In this document: one piece after another, positions 1 through 5,257 of the stretch
Layout: every line of letters begins with the position of its first letter
How positions within the stretch are numbered: position 1 is the first letter of the stretch
Origin: Acutalibacter sp.
GTDB lineage: Bacteria > Bacillota > Clostridia > Oscillospirales > Acutalibacteraceae
Reading direction: 5' to 3'
Length of the DNA stretch: 5,257 bases
Assembly (NCBI GenBank): GCA_022801475.1
Contig: JAAWSH010000135.1
Location: 1 to 5,257, forward strand
The notes under the pieces: model-generated
Databases searched by the model: none
Seen by the model: the letters and a program-made list of their open reading frames with translations, nothing else
Told to the model about the DNA's origin: nothing
Made by a program: the position numbers and the translations under genes

Positions 1-36
1 TGGTGGAGCGGTATAGCAAACACAGTTAAAAACCGG

Positions 37-61
37 AAAAACCGCCTTTCAGGTTGGGCGG
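37..61 (-). terminator. Possible orphan hairpin with T-tract on the minus strand, upstream of the HAD gene
   Basis: Read on the minus strand, CCGCC and GGCGG form a 5-bp all-GC stem around a 10-nt loop, followed directly by TTTTT. This has the form of a weak rho-independent terminator. It sits in the leader of the plus-strand HAD gene, and no minus-strand gene ends here. It may stop antisense transcription, form part of the HAD 5' leader, or be chance. Confidence 0.25.
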
Positions 62-84
62 CAGCGTAAAAAGGGAATGATTTT

Positions 85-861
85 GTGATAAAAGCTGTTT
101 TTTTCGACATAGACGGTACCTTACTGGACCACGGCCACGGCGGCGTAATGCCTGCCTCCACCCAGCGAAGCCTCGTTCGACTGCGGGAAAAGGGCGTGAA
201 ATTATTGGTAGCAACCGGGCGTTTCCCCGCTATGGTCACCTTTATGGAGGAGTACTTCCCCTTTGACGGCTTTGTTACCATGAACGGCCAGCTGGTCTTT
301 CTGCGGGACGGAACCGTGATCCACCGGCTGACCCATGATCCGGAGGACATCCGCCAGCTGGTGGAAATCTCCCGCCGGGAAGGGTTTCCCAGCCTGATTA
401 TTGAAGAAAAGGAATATTTCTACACCCTCCCCTCTCCCGCCATTGACGTGCACTTTACGTTCGGGGGGCTGTCCGTTCCCCAGGCAGCCTATGACACAGC
501 CCGGCTACAGGAGCACCCAGTACTGCAATTTCTCATCTATGCCCCCGAGGATTTGCCCCACCTGGCCCCCTTGCGGCATATTTACCCCACCAGCGCAGGC
601 GGAAATGTCTATGATGTAATTCCCAAAGCCGGCGGCAAAGAGGTCGGTATTGAGGCCGCGGCCAAGTACTTTGGCATAAGCCGGGACGAGGTCATGGTGT
701 TCGGTGACGGAGACAACGACCAGACCATGCTCCGCTGGGCGGGCGCCGGCGTGGCCATGGGCAACGGCACCCCGGCCGCCAAAGCCGCCGCCGGCTACAT
801 AACCACCCCCGTGGACCAGGACGGCATTGAGAAAGCCCTGGAGCATTTCGGCCTAATATAA
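85..861 (+). CDS. Cof-type HAD-superfamily IIB hydrolase (sugar-phosphate or nucleotide phosphatase-like)
   Basis: This is a 258-residue cytosolic phosphatase of the haloacid dehalogenase superfamily, Cof/IIB type, the usual length for that group. All four HAD motifs are visible. Motif I is DIDGT, with nucleophile D8 and acid/base D10. Motif II is the ATGR segment with T44. Motif III is K185 in GGKE. Motif IV is GDGDND with Mg-binding D208 and D212, followed by the usual AMGN segment near residue 224. The cap domain of subclass IIB lies between motifs II and III (about residues 80-180). The start is GTG, chosen because AAGGGA lies about 8 nt upstream and the protein then begins directly with the beta-strand carrying motif I. 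Family members dephosphorylate small metabolites such as sugar phosphates, pyridoxal phosphate or FMN; the substrate cannot be read from sequence. It is convergent with the AraC gene and appears to be transcribed alone within the window. Confidence 0.93.
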   Translation: MIKAVFFDIDGTLLDHGHGGVMPASTQRSLVRLREKGVKLLVATGRFPAMVTFMEEYFPFDGFVTMNGQLVFLRDGTVIHRLTHDPEDIRQLVEISRREGFPSLIIEEKEYFYTLPSPAIDVHFTFGGLSVPQAAYDTARLQEHPVLQFLIYAPEDLPHLAPLRHIYPTSAGGNVYDVIPKAGGKEVGIEAAAKYFGISRDEVMVFGDGDNDQTMLRWAGAGVAMGNGTPAAKAAAGYITTPVDQDGIEKALEHFGLI

Positions 862-884
862 AAAGCGCAAAGCGCCGTGGGATT

Positions 885-1016
885 CTTAAGGGGTCGCTGT
901 GTGCCGGTGGCAAACATGTAGCGACTGACCGAGCTGGCAGGCGAGAAAGTCCCTTAAGCAAGGTCCAGGGGCAGCGCCCTTGGCCGCCGGAGGCCATCCC
1001 CTCAAAAGTCCCCAAG
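885..1016. repeat. Structured intergenic repeat-like element with CTTAAGGG inverted ends
   Basis: CTTAAGGG (885-892) and its exact reverse complement CCCTTAAG (951-958) bracket a nested hairpin. GTCGCT (893-898) pairs with AGCGAC (920-925), and inside it TGCC (902-905) pairs with GGCA (909-912). Next comes a second hairpin, an 8-bp stem of 965-972 with 976-983 including one G-T wobble and a 3-nt loop. The end of the first part, AAAGTCCCTTAAG (946-958), recurs nearly unchanged as AAAGTCCCCAAG (1005-1016). No coding frame here looks real. The arrangement resembles the small non-coding, palindromic intergenic repeats found in many Oscillospiraceae genomes. That comparison is from memory, and copy number in this genome cannot be judged from one window. 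It would lie in the 3' untranslated region of the HAD transcript. Confidence 0.5.
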
Positions 1017-1031
1017 CCCAGGCCGGTACGC

Positions 1032-1074
1032 AAAAGACAGGTACAGCAAGAGCGCTTCGCTGTACCTGTCTCTT
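1032..1074. terminator. Bidirectional rho-independent terminator between convergent genes
   Basis: GACAGGTACAGC (1036-1047) and GCTGTACCTGTC (1059-1070) are a perfect 12-bp inverted repeat with an 11-nt loop. On the plus strand the stem is followed by TCTTTGTTATT, and on the minus strand by TTTTG, so both strands have a usable T-tract. It lies 54 nt after the AraC stop codon and about 175 nt after the HAD stop codon. It fits best as the AraC terminator and also serves the HAD gene. Confidence 0.85.
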
Positions 1075-1127
1075 TGTTATTCGGCTTTTTGCCCCATGTC
1101 TCCCCAGTCTTTTAGGCCAAGGGGGTG

Positions 1128-2075
1128 CTAGTTCCATTTCACCGGCCGCAGCACCTCGTAGCCAATGCCCTCTGGGTAGTGGCGCTGGTAACACTGGCAG
1201 GCCTCCTCATTCCAGGTAAATAGTCCCCGGCTGTCCTGATAGTTCAGCAGCGGGTCCGAAAGCCCCTTGCCCGCCAAGTCATAGTTCCAGGCCAGCTCCT
1301 CCACCCGGCGCATCACCTCGCCATTGTCCTCCATGTAGCTGAACGGCGGGTGGTAGAACACCAGATAATAGCTGCCGGGAAAGCTCTTGATCTCAAAGCC
1401 CTTTGGTACCGGCCCGCTGTAGTCCTCCGGCACACCCATTCCATAAAAGTATTTCCGCTCCCCCCGCACCCACCGCCAGCCCGCCGTGTGGCAGGTGACC
1501 ACGGGGTGGCTCTCGTTGCGCATACTCTCAATCATGCCGCAGACCTGGTCGCAGTCCTGGTACTGCCAAAACTCGTCGTAGTCCCCGGCCCTGTCCTCCC
1601 AGATGCCCATGTATTTGTGGGCTGGAATGTACTCCATCCGCACCCTGGCCTCTTTTAGGTTTTCCATGCTCATGGTACCGCCTCCTTGATATAGCTCCGC
1701 ATAATGCGCGGGATGAAAGACCTCCTTGCTCATACGCAGCGGAATGGGCGTGGGGTTTTTCCGGTAGGCGGCGGGCGTGCACCCAAAGGCCCCGCGAAAA
1801 GCCCGGGTCAGCGCCTCTTGAGAGGAAAAGCCATACTCCACCGCAATGTCGATAACCCGCTTTTGGCTGTTTCGCAGGTCCAAAGCGGCCAGGGCCAGCC
1901 TTCGGCCCGCCACATAGCCTTTAATGGTGACCCCCGCCACCCGGTGGAACAGCGTGGAGCAATAATAGGGCGAGTACCCCACCTGCCGGGACATCTCCCC
2001 CAGCAGGGACTCGCTGGTCAAATGCGCCTCCAGCCAGTCGATCATCTTCTGCACCGTCTGGTTCCACTCCACCAT
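1128..2075 (-). CDS. AraC-family transcriptional regulator with C-terminal GyrI-like effector-binding domain
   Basis: This is a cytosolic DNA-binding regulator of 315 residues in the Rob-like arrangement: the DNA-binding domain is N-terminal and the ligand domain C-terminal. Residues about 5-107 carry the two helix-turn-helix units of the AraC family. The first is near residues 22-43. The second, near 73-95, is followed by the characteristic FRGAFGCTPAAYR signature. A Gly-rich linker (GGG, 131-133) leads to a GyrI-like/AraC effector-binding domain (about 143-313), a fold that binds small hydrophobic or cationic ligands in relatives such as Rob and BmrR. The ATG at 2075 is preferred over the in-frame GTG at 2090, because GGAGG at 2084-2088 lies 8 nt before the ATG and would fall inside the coding sequence if the GTG were used. 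The gene runs parallel to the hydrogenase operon but behind its terminator, so it probably has its own promoter, which I could not identify. Ligand and targets are unknown. Confidence 0.92.
   Translation of the reverse strand: MVEWNQTVQKMIDWLEAHLTSESLLGEMSRQVGYSPYYCSTLFHRVAGVTIKGYVAGRRLALAALDLRNSQKRVIDIAVEYGFSSQEALTRAFRGAFGCTPAAYRKNPTPIPLRMSKEVFHPAHYAELYQGGGTMSMENLKEARVRMEYIPAHKYMGIWEDRAGDYDEFWQYQDCDQVCGMIESMRNESHPVVTCHTAGWRWVRGERKYFYGMGVPEDYSGPVPKGFEIKSFPGSYYLVFYHPPFSYMEDNGEVMRRVEELAWNYDLAGKGLSDPLLNYQDSRGLFTWNEEACQCYQRHYPEGIGYEVLRPVKWN
1671..1687 (-). promoter_or_regulatory. Internal Shine-Dalgarno and ATG inside the AraC-family gene
   Basis: AAGGAGG (1681-1687) is a full seven-base match to the anti-Shine-Dalgarno sequence. 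It stands 7 nt before an in-frame ATG (1671-1673, residue M135). The motif falls exactly at the linker between the DNA-binding and effector-binding domains. Initiation here would make a 181-residue stand-alone GyrI-like protein. The same bases also encode the Gly-rich linker (Q-G-G-G), so coincidence is possible. Confidence 0.45.
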
Positions 2076-2083
2076 TGGCTTTA

Positions 2084-2088
2084 CCTCC
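2084..2088 (-). promoter_or_regulatory. Ribosome binding site that decides the AraC start
   Basis: GGAGG lies 8 nt upstream of the ATG at 2073-2075. It favours this ATG over the GTG at 2088-2090, which overlaps the motif and has no good Shine-Dalgarno sequence of its own. Confidence 0.75.
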
Positions 2089-2163
2089 ACTGCCCAAAGG
2101 GATCTTTCGCATTTATCTTACCGCGTCCAGGGCCCAAAAATCTTGACCTCACTTGCAAAGCTG

Positions 2164-2196
2164 AAAAGGGCGGAGGGTTTTTGCCCCCGCCCTTTT
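2164..2196 (-). terminator. Rho-independent terminator of the hydrogenase operon
   Basis: AAAAGGGCGG (2164-2173) and CCGCCCTTTT (2187-2196) form a perfect 10-bp stem. GGG/CCC (2175-2177 with 2184-2186) extends it past a one-base bulge, with a 6-nt loop. On the minus strand the stem ends in TTTT. It starts 18 nt after the hydrogenase stop codon, so it closes the operon and insulates the AraC gene downstream. Confidence 0.9.
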
Positions 2197-2214
2197 GTTG
2201 CGCCGCGTTTTTGT

Positions 2215-3693
2215 TTAGATGTTGTAGATGGACACCGCGTCTCGAATGGTTTTTTCCATGGCCTCCCGGCCGTACTTATCCACCTCGGCCTTATTTTTCT
2301 CGCCGTGGGTCAGGCAGCCCGCGCCGCCTATGCAGCCTCCCACACAGGCCATGCCCTCAATAAAGTTTCCGGCCAGGGCGTTCTTGCTCTTTTTCAGCAG
2401 GGCCAGGCGGCAGGCCTCTATGCCGTCGCAGGGCACGGCCTTTAGGTCGAACGCAATGCCCTGTTCCTTCATAGCCTGGGCCACCGCGTCGGAAACGCCC
2501 CCGGACCGGGCGAAAATGCGCCCATAGTACGAGGCGTTGTCCAGCACGTCCTCGGGCAGGCTGGTAATGTCCAGGTCCCGGCTGTCAAACAGGGCCTGAA
2601 GCTCCTCAAAGGTCAGCACCGTGTCAATCAGCGGGCGCACCCGCTCCTGGCGGGCCTCGGCCTTTTTGGCGGTGCAGGGGCCGATAAACACCACTTTGGC
2701 GGTGGGGTCGGTCTCCTTCAGGTACTTGGCCAGCCGGGCCATGGGCGACAGGTTGTGGGAGATATGCTCTTGCAGCTCGGGGAAAGCGGACTTGATGTAC
2801 GCCACAAAGCCCGGGCAGCAGGAACTGGTCAAAAAGCCCTTTTCCGCCAGCTCCCGGGACTCCTCCATGGCCACCATGTCCGCGCCCAGGGCCGCCTCGA
2901 TGACGGTGAAGAAGCCCAGCTCCTTCAGGCCGGTAATCACCTGGCCCAGGCTGGCGTAGGTAAACTGGCTGGAAATGGAGGGAGCCACCACCGCGTACAC
3001 CTTGTACTTGGTGTTGTTCTCGCTCTTTTTCAGCATGTCGATGACGTTGAGCATAAAGGACTTATCCGTCACCGCGCCAAAGGGGCACATGTACACGCAG
3101 GCCCCGCACTGGATGCACTTGCTGTCGTCTATAGCCGCCGCGTTGTCCTCGTTAATCGTAATGGCCTTCACCTTGCAGGCCACCTGGCAGGGGCGCTTGC
3201 GGTCCACAATGGCGGAGTAAGGGCAGACCTTTGCGCACTGGCCGCACTCCACACACTTGGTCTTGTCAATATGGGCCACATGGTTGTGGTCAAAGGAGAT
3301 GGCGCCCCGCTTGCACACGTCCTCGCAGCGGTGGGCCAGGCACCCCCGGCAGGAGTCGGTGACCTCGTACCCGGCGGCGGGGCACTCGTCGCAGGCAATG
3401 TCAATAACCTCAATGATGTTGGGGTTGTCCGCGTGGCCGCCCATGGCCATTTTCACCCGCTCGGCCAAAATGGCCCTCTCTTTGTATACGCAGCAGCGCA
3501 TGGTGGGCTCTTTGCCAGGGACAATGGTCTTGGGAATGTCCATCATATTCTCCAGGATCTTATCCTCCCAGGCAAGCCGGGCGGTCTCCCGAAGAACCTT
3601 ATATTTTAAGTACTGTACCTTGGTGTCAAAACGTCTCATCTGGTGTTTCTGGTGCATCTCATGCAGCTGGTCCGGTGAAATCGATTGGCTCAC
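2215..3693 (-). CDS. Iron-only [FeFe] hydrogenase, group B type (B1/B3-like)
   Basis: This is a 492-residue cytosolic enzyme that should catalyse reversible 2H+ + 2e- to H2, most likely with ferredoxin as partner. The N-terminal region (about 101-203) has 16 cysteines in ferredoxin-like sets: C101/C104, C115-C118-C123-C127, C147-C150-C153-C157, C169/C173 and C193-C196-C199-C203. This is enough for up to four [4Fe-4S] clusters. The H-cluster domain (about 230-465) has its four ligands: C293 in SSCCP, C340 in GPCTAKK, and C450 and C454 in GMACVGGC. C292 is the expected proton-relay cysteine. GPC instead of MPC, and GGAGC instead of GGGQP after the last ligand, point to group B rather than the bifurcating group A enzymes. 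There is no small-subunit domain at the C-terminus and no NADH-binding part. The start is GTG, with AAAGGAGA ending 7 nt upstream. The gene is last in an operon with a phosphatase and a PAS sensor. Maturases HydEFG would be needed and are not in the window. Confidence 0.95.
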   Translation of the reverse strand: MSQSISPDQLHEMHQKHQMRRFDTKVQYLKYKVLRETARLAWEDKILENMMDIPKTIVPGKEPTMRCCVYKERAILAERVKMAMGGHADNPNIIEVIDIACDECPAAGYEVTDSCRGCLAHRCEDVCKRGAISFDHNHVAHIDKTKCVECGQCAKVCPYSAIVDRKRPCQVACKVKAITINEDNAAAIDDSKCIQCGACVYMCPFGAVTDKSFMLNVIDMLKKSENNTKYKVYAVVAPSISSQFTYASLGQVITGLKELGFFTVIEAALGADMVAMEESRELAEKGFLTSSCCPGFVAYIKSAFPELQEHISHNLSPMARLAKYLKETDPTAKVVFIGPCTAKKAEARQERVRPLIDTVLTFEELQALFDSRDLDITSLPEDVLDNASYYGRIFARSGGVSDAVAQAMKEQGIAFDLKAVPCDGIEACRLALLKKSKNALAGNFIEGMACVGGCIGGAGCLTHGEKNKAEVDKYGREAMEKTIRDAVSIYNI

Positions 3694-3722
3694 TTGGCTG
3701 TCTCCTTTCAGGGGGAAAAATC

Positions 3723-3775
3723 AAACTTGCGCCCGTCTGCCAAAAGCCCCCGCGTATTTTATGGGGAACAAGTTT
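3723..3775 (-). repeat. Inverted repeat in the phosphatase-hydrogenase gap
   Basis: AAACTTG (3723-3729) and CAAGTTT (3769-3775) are a perfect 7-bp inverted repeat in the 87-bp gap. An inner CCCC/GGGG pair (3747-3750 with 3763-3766) could extend it. On the minus strand the outer arm is followed by GATTTTT and then the hydrogenase ribosome binding site. The loop is long, so it is a weak terminator candidate at best. Partial attenuation or an mRNA processing site that sets hydrogenase levels apart from the upstream genes is possible. Confidence 0.3.
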
Positions 3776-3780
3776 TTTCA

Positions 3781-4953
3781 TTAAAAGTAGCTGACCTTCA
3801 CCCGCTTGCCCATCTGCTTTAAGCAGCTGACCAGCTCGTCGGCCAGGCTCATTTTGATACTGAAGGTAATGGGCAGGTCCGGGTTCTGGTGGGCGGGGTT
3901 AATGGCCCGGCCCACAAAGAAGTTGATGTCCGTGGCCTCCTCAAACAGCAGGCGGCTGATCATAGCCGCGCCGTCCCGCTTCATGCCCCAGTCCTCATAC
4001 CGGTCGTTGTCCTTTAGGTAGTCCTTGGCGTATTCCAGCACCCGGGCCACGGTAATCACGCCCTCGGTCACCAGGTCCACGCCCTCTATCTCGGCGGTGG
4101 GCGGCAGGTCCGAGCCCTCAAAGTTCAGGCTGGGCTTCAGGGGCTTTCGCAGGAACTTGGAGGCAATGGTAGAGGTGGTGCCCCCGCAGATAATGTGCTT
4201 GCCCTCTTTGGAGAAGAACAGGCTCATCATCCGGTCGCAGTCGTCCCGGTTGGAGGGAGGGCCAAACAGCATGTTCATGGGCTCTCTCTTGCGGATGCGC
4301 ACCACGCAGGAGGTCACGTCGTCCTTGGGCTGGCCGCCGTACAGCTTATAGCACTCGTCCACCAGCATGGTAGAAAGGGTTTTGGCCGTATAGCCAGCCA
4401 GAATGATGGTCTCCATAAAGCTGGTGATGTCCTCCATGGACCAGCCGAAATTGTACTCAATGCCAATGCCCGCGTGGGGACAGCCGTCGCTCATGGCAAT
4501 AAAGGCGTCGTTCTCCCGCAGGGGGATGGTAGACTTAAAAATCTGCTTGCCCCCAATGTTCATCTCGGTCTTGGGATAGTCATAGTTCACCCCGTCCCGC
4601 AGAAGAATGACATGGGGGTTGTCGTACTGAATCAGCTCGGCGGTCTGGTTGTTCAGCAGGTGGATGATGGTAAAGGTGGAATAGGCTACCCCGTGCTCGG
4701 AGCTAACCGGCAGGGTGGCCGCCACAGCGGAGACGCACTCCTCCAGGGGCAGGCCAGCGGCCATCATGGTGGAGATAATCTTAGAGGTCAGGGTGGAAAG
4801 AATGCTGGCCTTCACCCCGCTGCCCAGGCCGTCGGCCAAAACCACCACGGTGGAATCGTCGCTCTGCTCAATGACGTCCACATGGTCGCCGCAGAGCTGC
4901 TCGCCAAAATGGTTGATGCTCTTATAGCCGATATCGGCGCACAGGTCATTCAT
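3781..4953 (-). CDS. SpoIIE/PP2C-family serine/threonine phosphatase with an extra C-terminal domain
   Basis: This is a 390-residue soluble protein. Residues about 1-222 form a PPM/SpoIIE phosphatase domain with the metal-binding acidic residues in place: GD (22-23), ADGLGSG with D41, SDG with D156, and KDDVT with D211/D212. Such enzymes dephosphorylate Ser/Thr on partner proteins, classically anti-anti-sigma factors. Unlike SpoIIE itself it has no membrane segments and no N-terminal sensor. Residues about 225-390 form a second region that I cannot assign to a named family. It contains a CGGTTST segment (256-262) and an EGVDLVTEGVIT segment (290-301). The gene begins inside the end of the upstream PAS gene (8-bp overlap), with AAGGAG 10 nt before the ATG, so the two are probably translationally coupled. 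Its sensory input is thus likely the PAS/hydrogenase protein. The target is unknown; no STAS or anti-sigma gene is visible in the window. Confidence 0.9.
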   Translation of the reverse strand: MNDLCADIGYKSINHFGEQLCGDHVDVIEQSDDSTVVVLADGLGSGVKASILSTLTSKIISTMMAAGLPLEECVSAVAATLPVSSEHGVAYSTFTIIHLLNNQTAELIQYDNPHVILLRDGVNYDYPKTEMNIGGKQIFKSTIPLRENDAFIAMSDGCPHAGIGIEYNFGWSMEDITSFMETIILAGYTAKTLSTMLVDECYKLYGGQPKDDVTSCVVRIRKREPMNMLFGPPSNRDDCDRMMSLFFSKEGKHIICGGTTSTIASKFLRKPLKPSLNFEGSDLPPTAEIEGVDLVTEGVITVARVLEYAKDYLKDNDRYEDWGMKRDGAAMISRLLFEEATDINFFVGRAINPAHQNPDLPITFSIKMSLADELVSCLKQMGKRVKVSYF

Positions 4954-5257
4954 CGGTGATCGACTCCTTCAGCTTTGTCAGGGCGATCTTAGTCTCGGCG
5001 GCGGTCTCGCCCAGCAGAGAGGCAATGTCCTGCACAATGCGCATCTGCCTTTCCACCACCTTATCGGCCACCTCTACGGTCTGGCGGCTGATGTCCTCCT
5101 TTTTCACCCGGGCCTGCTCTTCGTCCGTGATGTCCCGCAGCAGGCCGATGAGAATGTGCAGGTCCCGGTCATAGACCACGCTCTGCTCTACATAACATTT
5201 ATATTCCGCCAGGTACACCCGCTGGTCCCGCACGTCCCGCTTGGTGTTCAGCACGTT
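4946..5257 (-). CDS. C-terminal fragment of a PAS-domain protein, probably a sensory [FeFe] hydrogenase (HydS-like)
   Basis: The reading frame is open to the window edge, so only the last 103 residues are seen and the true start lies outside. The first half (about 1-43) looks like the final beta-strands of a PAS domain, ending in LIGLLRDITDEEQ, a typical PAS exit. It is followed by a charged helix of about 55 residues (about 45-100) that could form a coiled coil and ends the protein. No kinase, cyclase or DNA-binding output domain follows the PAS. In Clostridia this kind of PAS tail, directly upstream of a SpoIIE phosphatase and a group B hydrogenase, belongs to sensory [FeFe] hydrogenases with an H-cluster domain in front of the PAS. 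That identity is inferred from neighbours and sequence resemblance, since the H-cluster part is outside the window. Its stop codon overlaps the phosphatase start by 8 bp. A plain PAS regulator is the alternative. Confidence 0.75.
   Translation of the reverse strand, partial: NVLNTKRDVRDQRVYLAEYKCYVEQSVVYDRDLHILIGLLRDITDEEQARVKKEDISRQTVEVADKVVERQMRIVQDIASLLGETAAETKIALTKLKESITDE

Noticed and set aside
77..88. A three-codon mini-frame (ATG ATT TTG TGA) overlapping the GTG start of the HAD gene
   Set aside because: The ATG is too close to the AAGGGA motif to be used well, and such short frames arise by chance.
692..1194. Overlapping minus-strand frames across the HAD end and the intergenic region
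   Set aside because: Arg/Pro/Gly-rich translations that run through the repeat element and the terminator hairpin, with no domain and no plausible start context.
2100..2160. Promoter for the AraC gene (TAAGAT as a -10, TTGCAA as a -35)
   Set aside because: The two hexamers are 32 nt apart and each matches the consensus in only four of six positions, so no promoter can be supported.
1704..2363. Plus-strand open frame (219 codons) crossing the AraC gene, the terminator and the hydrogenase end
   Set aside because: It runs through a strong terminator and two real genes on the other strand, and its translation is Pro/Arg-rich without domains.
2755..3609. Long plus-strand open frame (284 codons) opposite the hydrogenase
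   Set aside because: It is antisense to a clearly real gene, has a His/Gly/Val/Ala-rich low-information translation, and shows no recognisable domain. Long shadow frames are expected in GC-rich DNA.
3659..3781. A 40-residue minus-strand frame starting in a TAATG overlap with the phosphatase stop and running into the hydrogenase start
   Set aside because: It has only a weak, distant ribosome binding site (AAGG 13 nt upstream), no recognisable sequence features, and it covers the hydrogenase ribosome binding site. Reinitiation is possible but unsupported.
4195..4959. Long plus-strand open frame (254 codons) opposite the phosphatase
   Set aside because: The same kind of shadow: composition rich in His, Gly and Val, no motifs, fully inside the opposite-strand gene.
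1..5257. CRISPR array, tRNA, rRNA, transposase or attachment sites
   Set aside because: I saw no regularly spaced repeats, cloverleaf-like segments, rRNA-like sequence or transposase motifs on either strand.

Overview
The window (GC-rich, with Clostridia-type proteins and strong GGAGG-type ribosome binding sites) most likely comes from an anaerobic fermentative Firmicute. The best guess is a gut Oscillospiraceae/Ruminococcaceae-like bacterium. This rests on the [FeFe] hydrogenase type, the SpoIIE-type phosphatase next to it, and the style of the intergenic repeat. The genus cannot be fixed from the sequence alone.

Layout: (1) 85-861 (+) encodes a Cof-type HAD-superfamily phosphatase. (2) 862-1127 is a convergent intergenic region. 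It holds a structured repeat-like element (about 885-1016) and a strong, probably bidirectional hairpin terminator (1032-1074). (3) 1128-2075 (-) encodes an AraC-family regulator with a C-terminal GyrI-like effector-binding domain. An internal Shine-Dalgarno/ATG could also yield the effector domain alone. (4) 2164-2196 is a clear rho-independent terminator. (5) 2215-5257 (-) is a hydrogen-metabolism operon read right to left. It contains the C-terminal end of a PAS protein (probably the tail of a sensory [FeFe] hydrogenase, truncated by the window edge), a SpoIIE/PP2C-type phosphatase overlapping it by 8 bp, and after an 87-bp gap a group B-type [FeFe] hydrogenase.

How the genes may work together: the likely logic of the right-hand operon is hydrogen or redox sensing (H-cluster plus PAS protein), signal relay through the translationally coupled Ser/Thr phosphatase, and a hydrogenase that makes or takes up H2 against ferredoxin. 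Similar gene neighbourhoods are known in Clostridia. The phosphatase's target and the role of its extra C-terminal domain of about 165 residues are not known to me, and this is the part of the window most likely to hide undescribed biology. The AraC regulator and the HAD phosphatase look like independent transcription units. Nothing in the sequence ties them to the hydrogenase except proximity.
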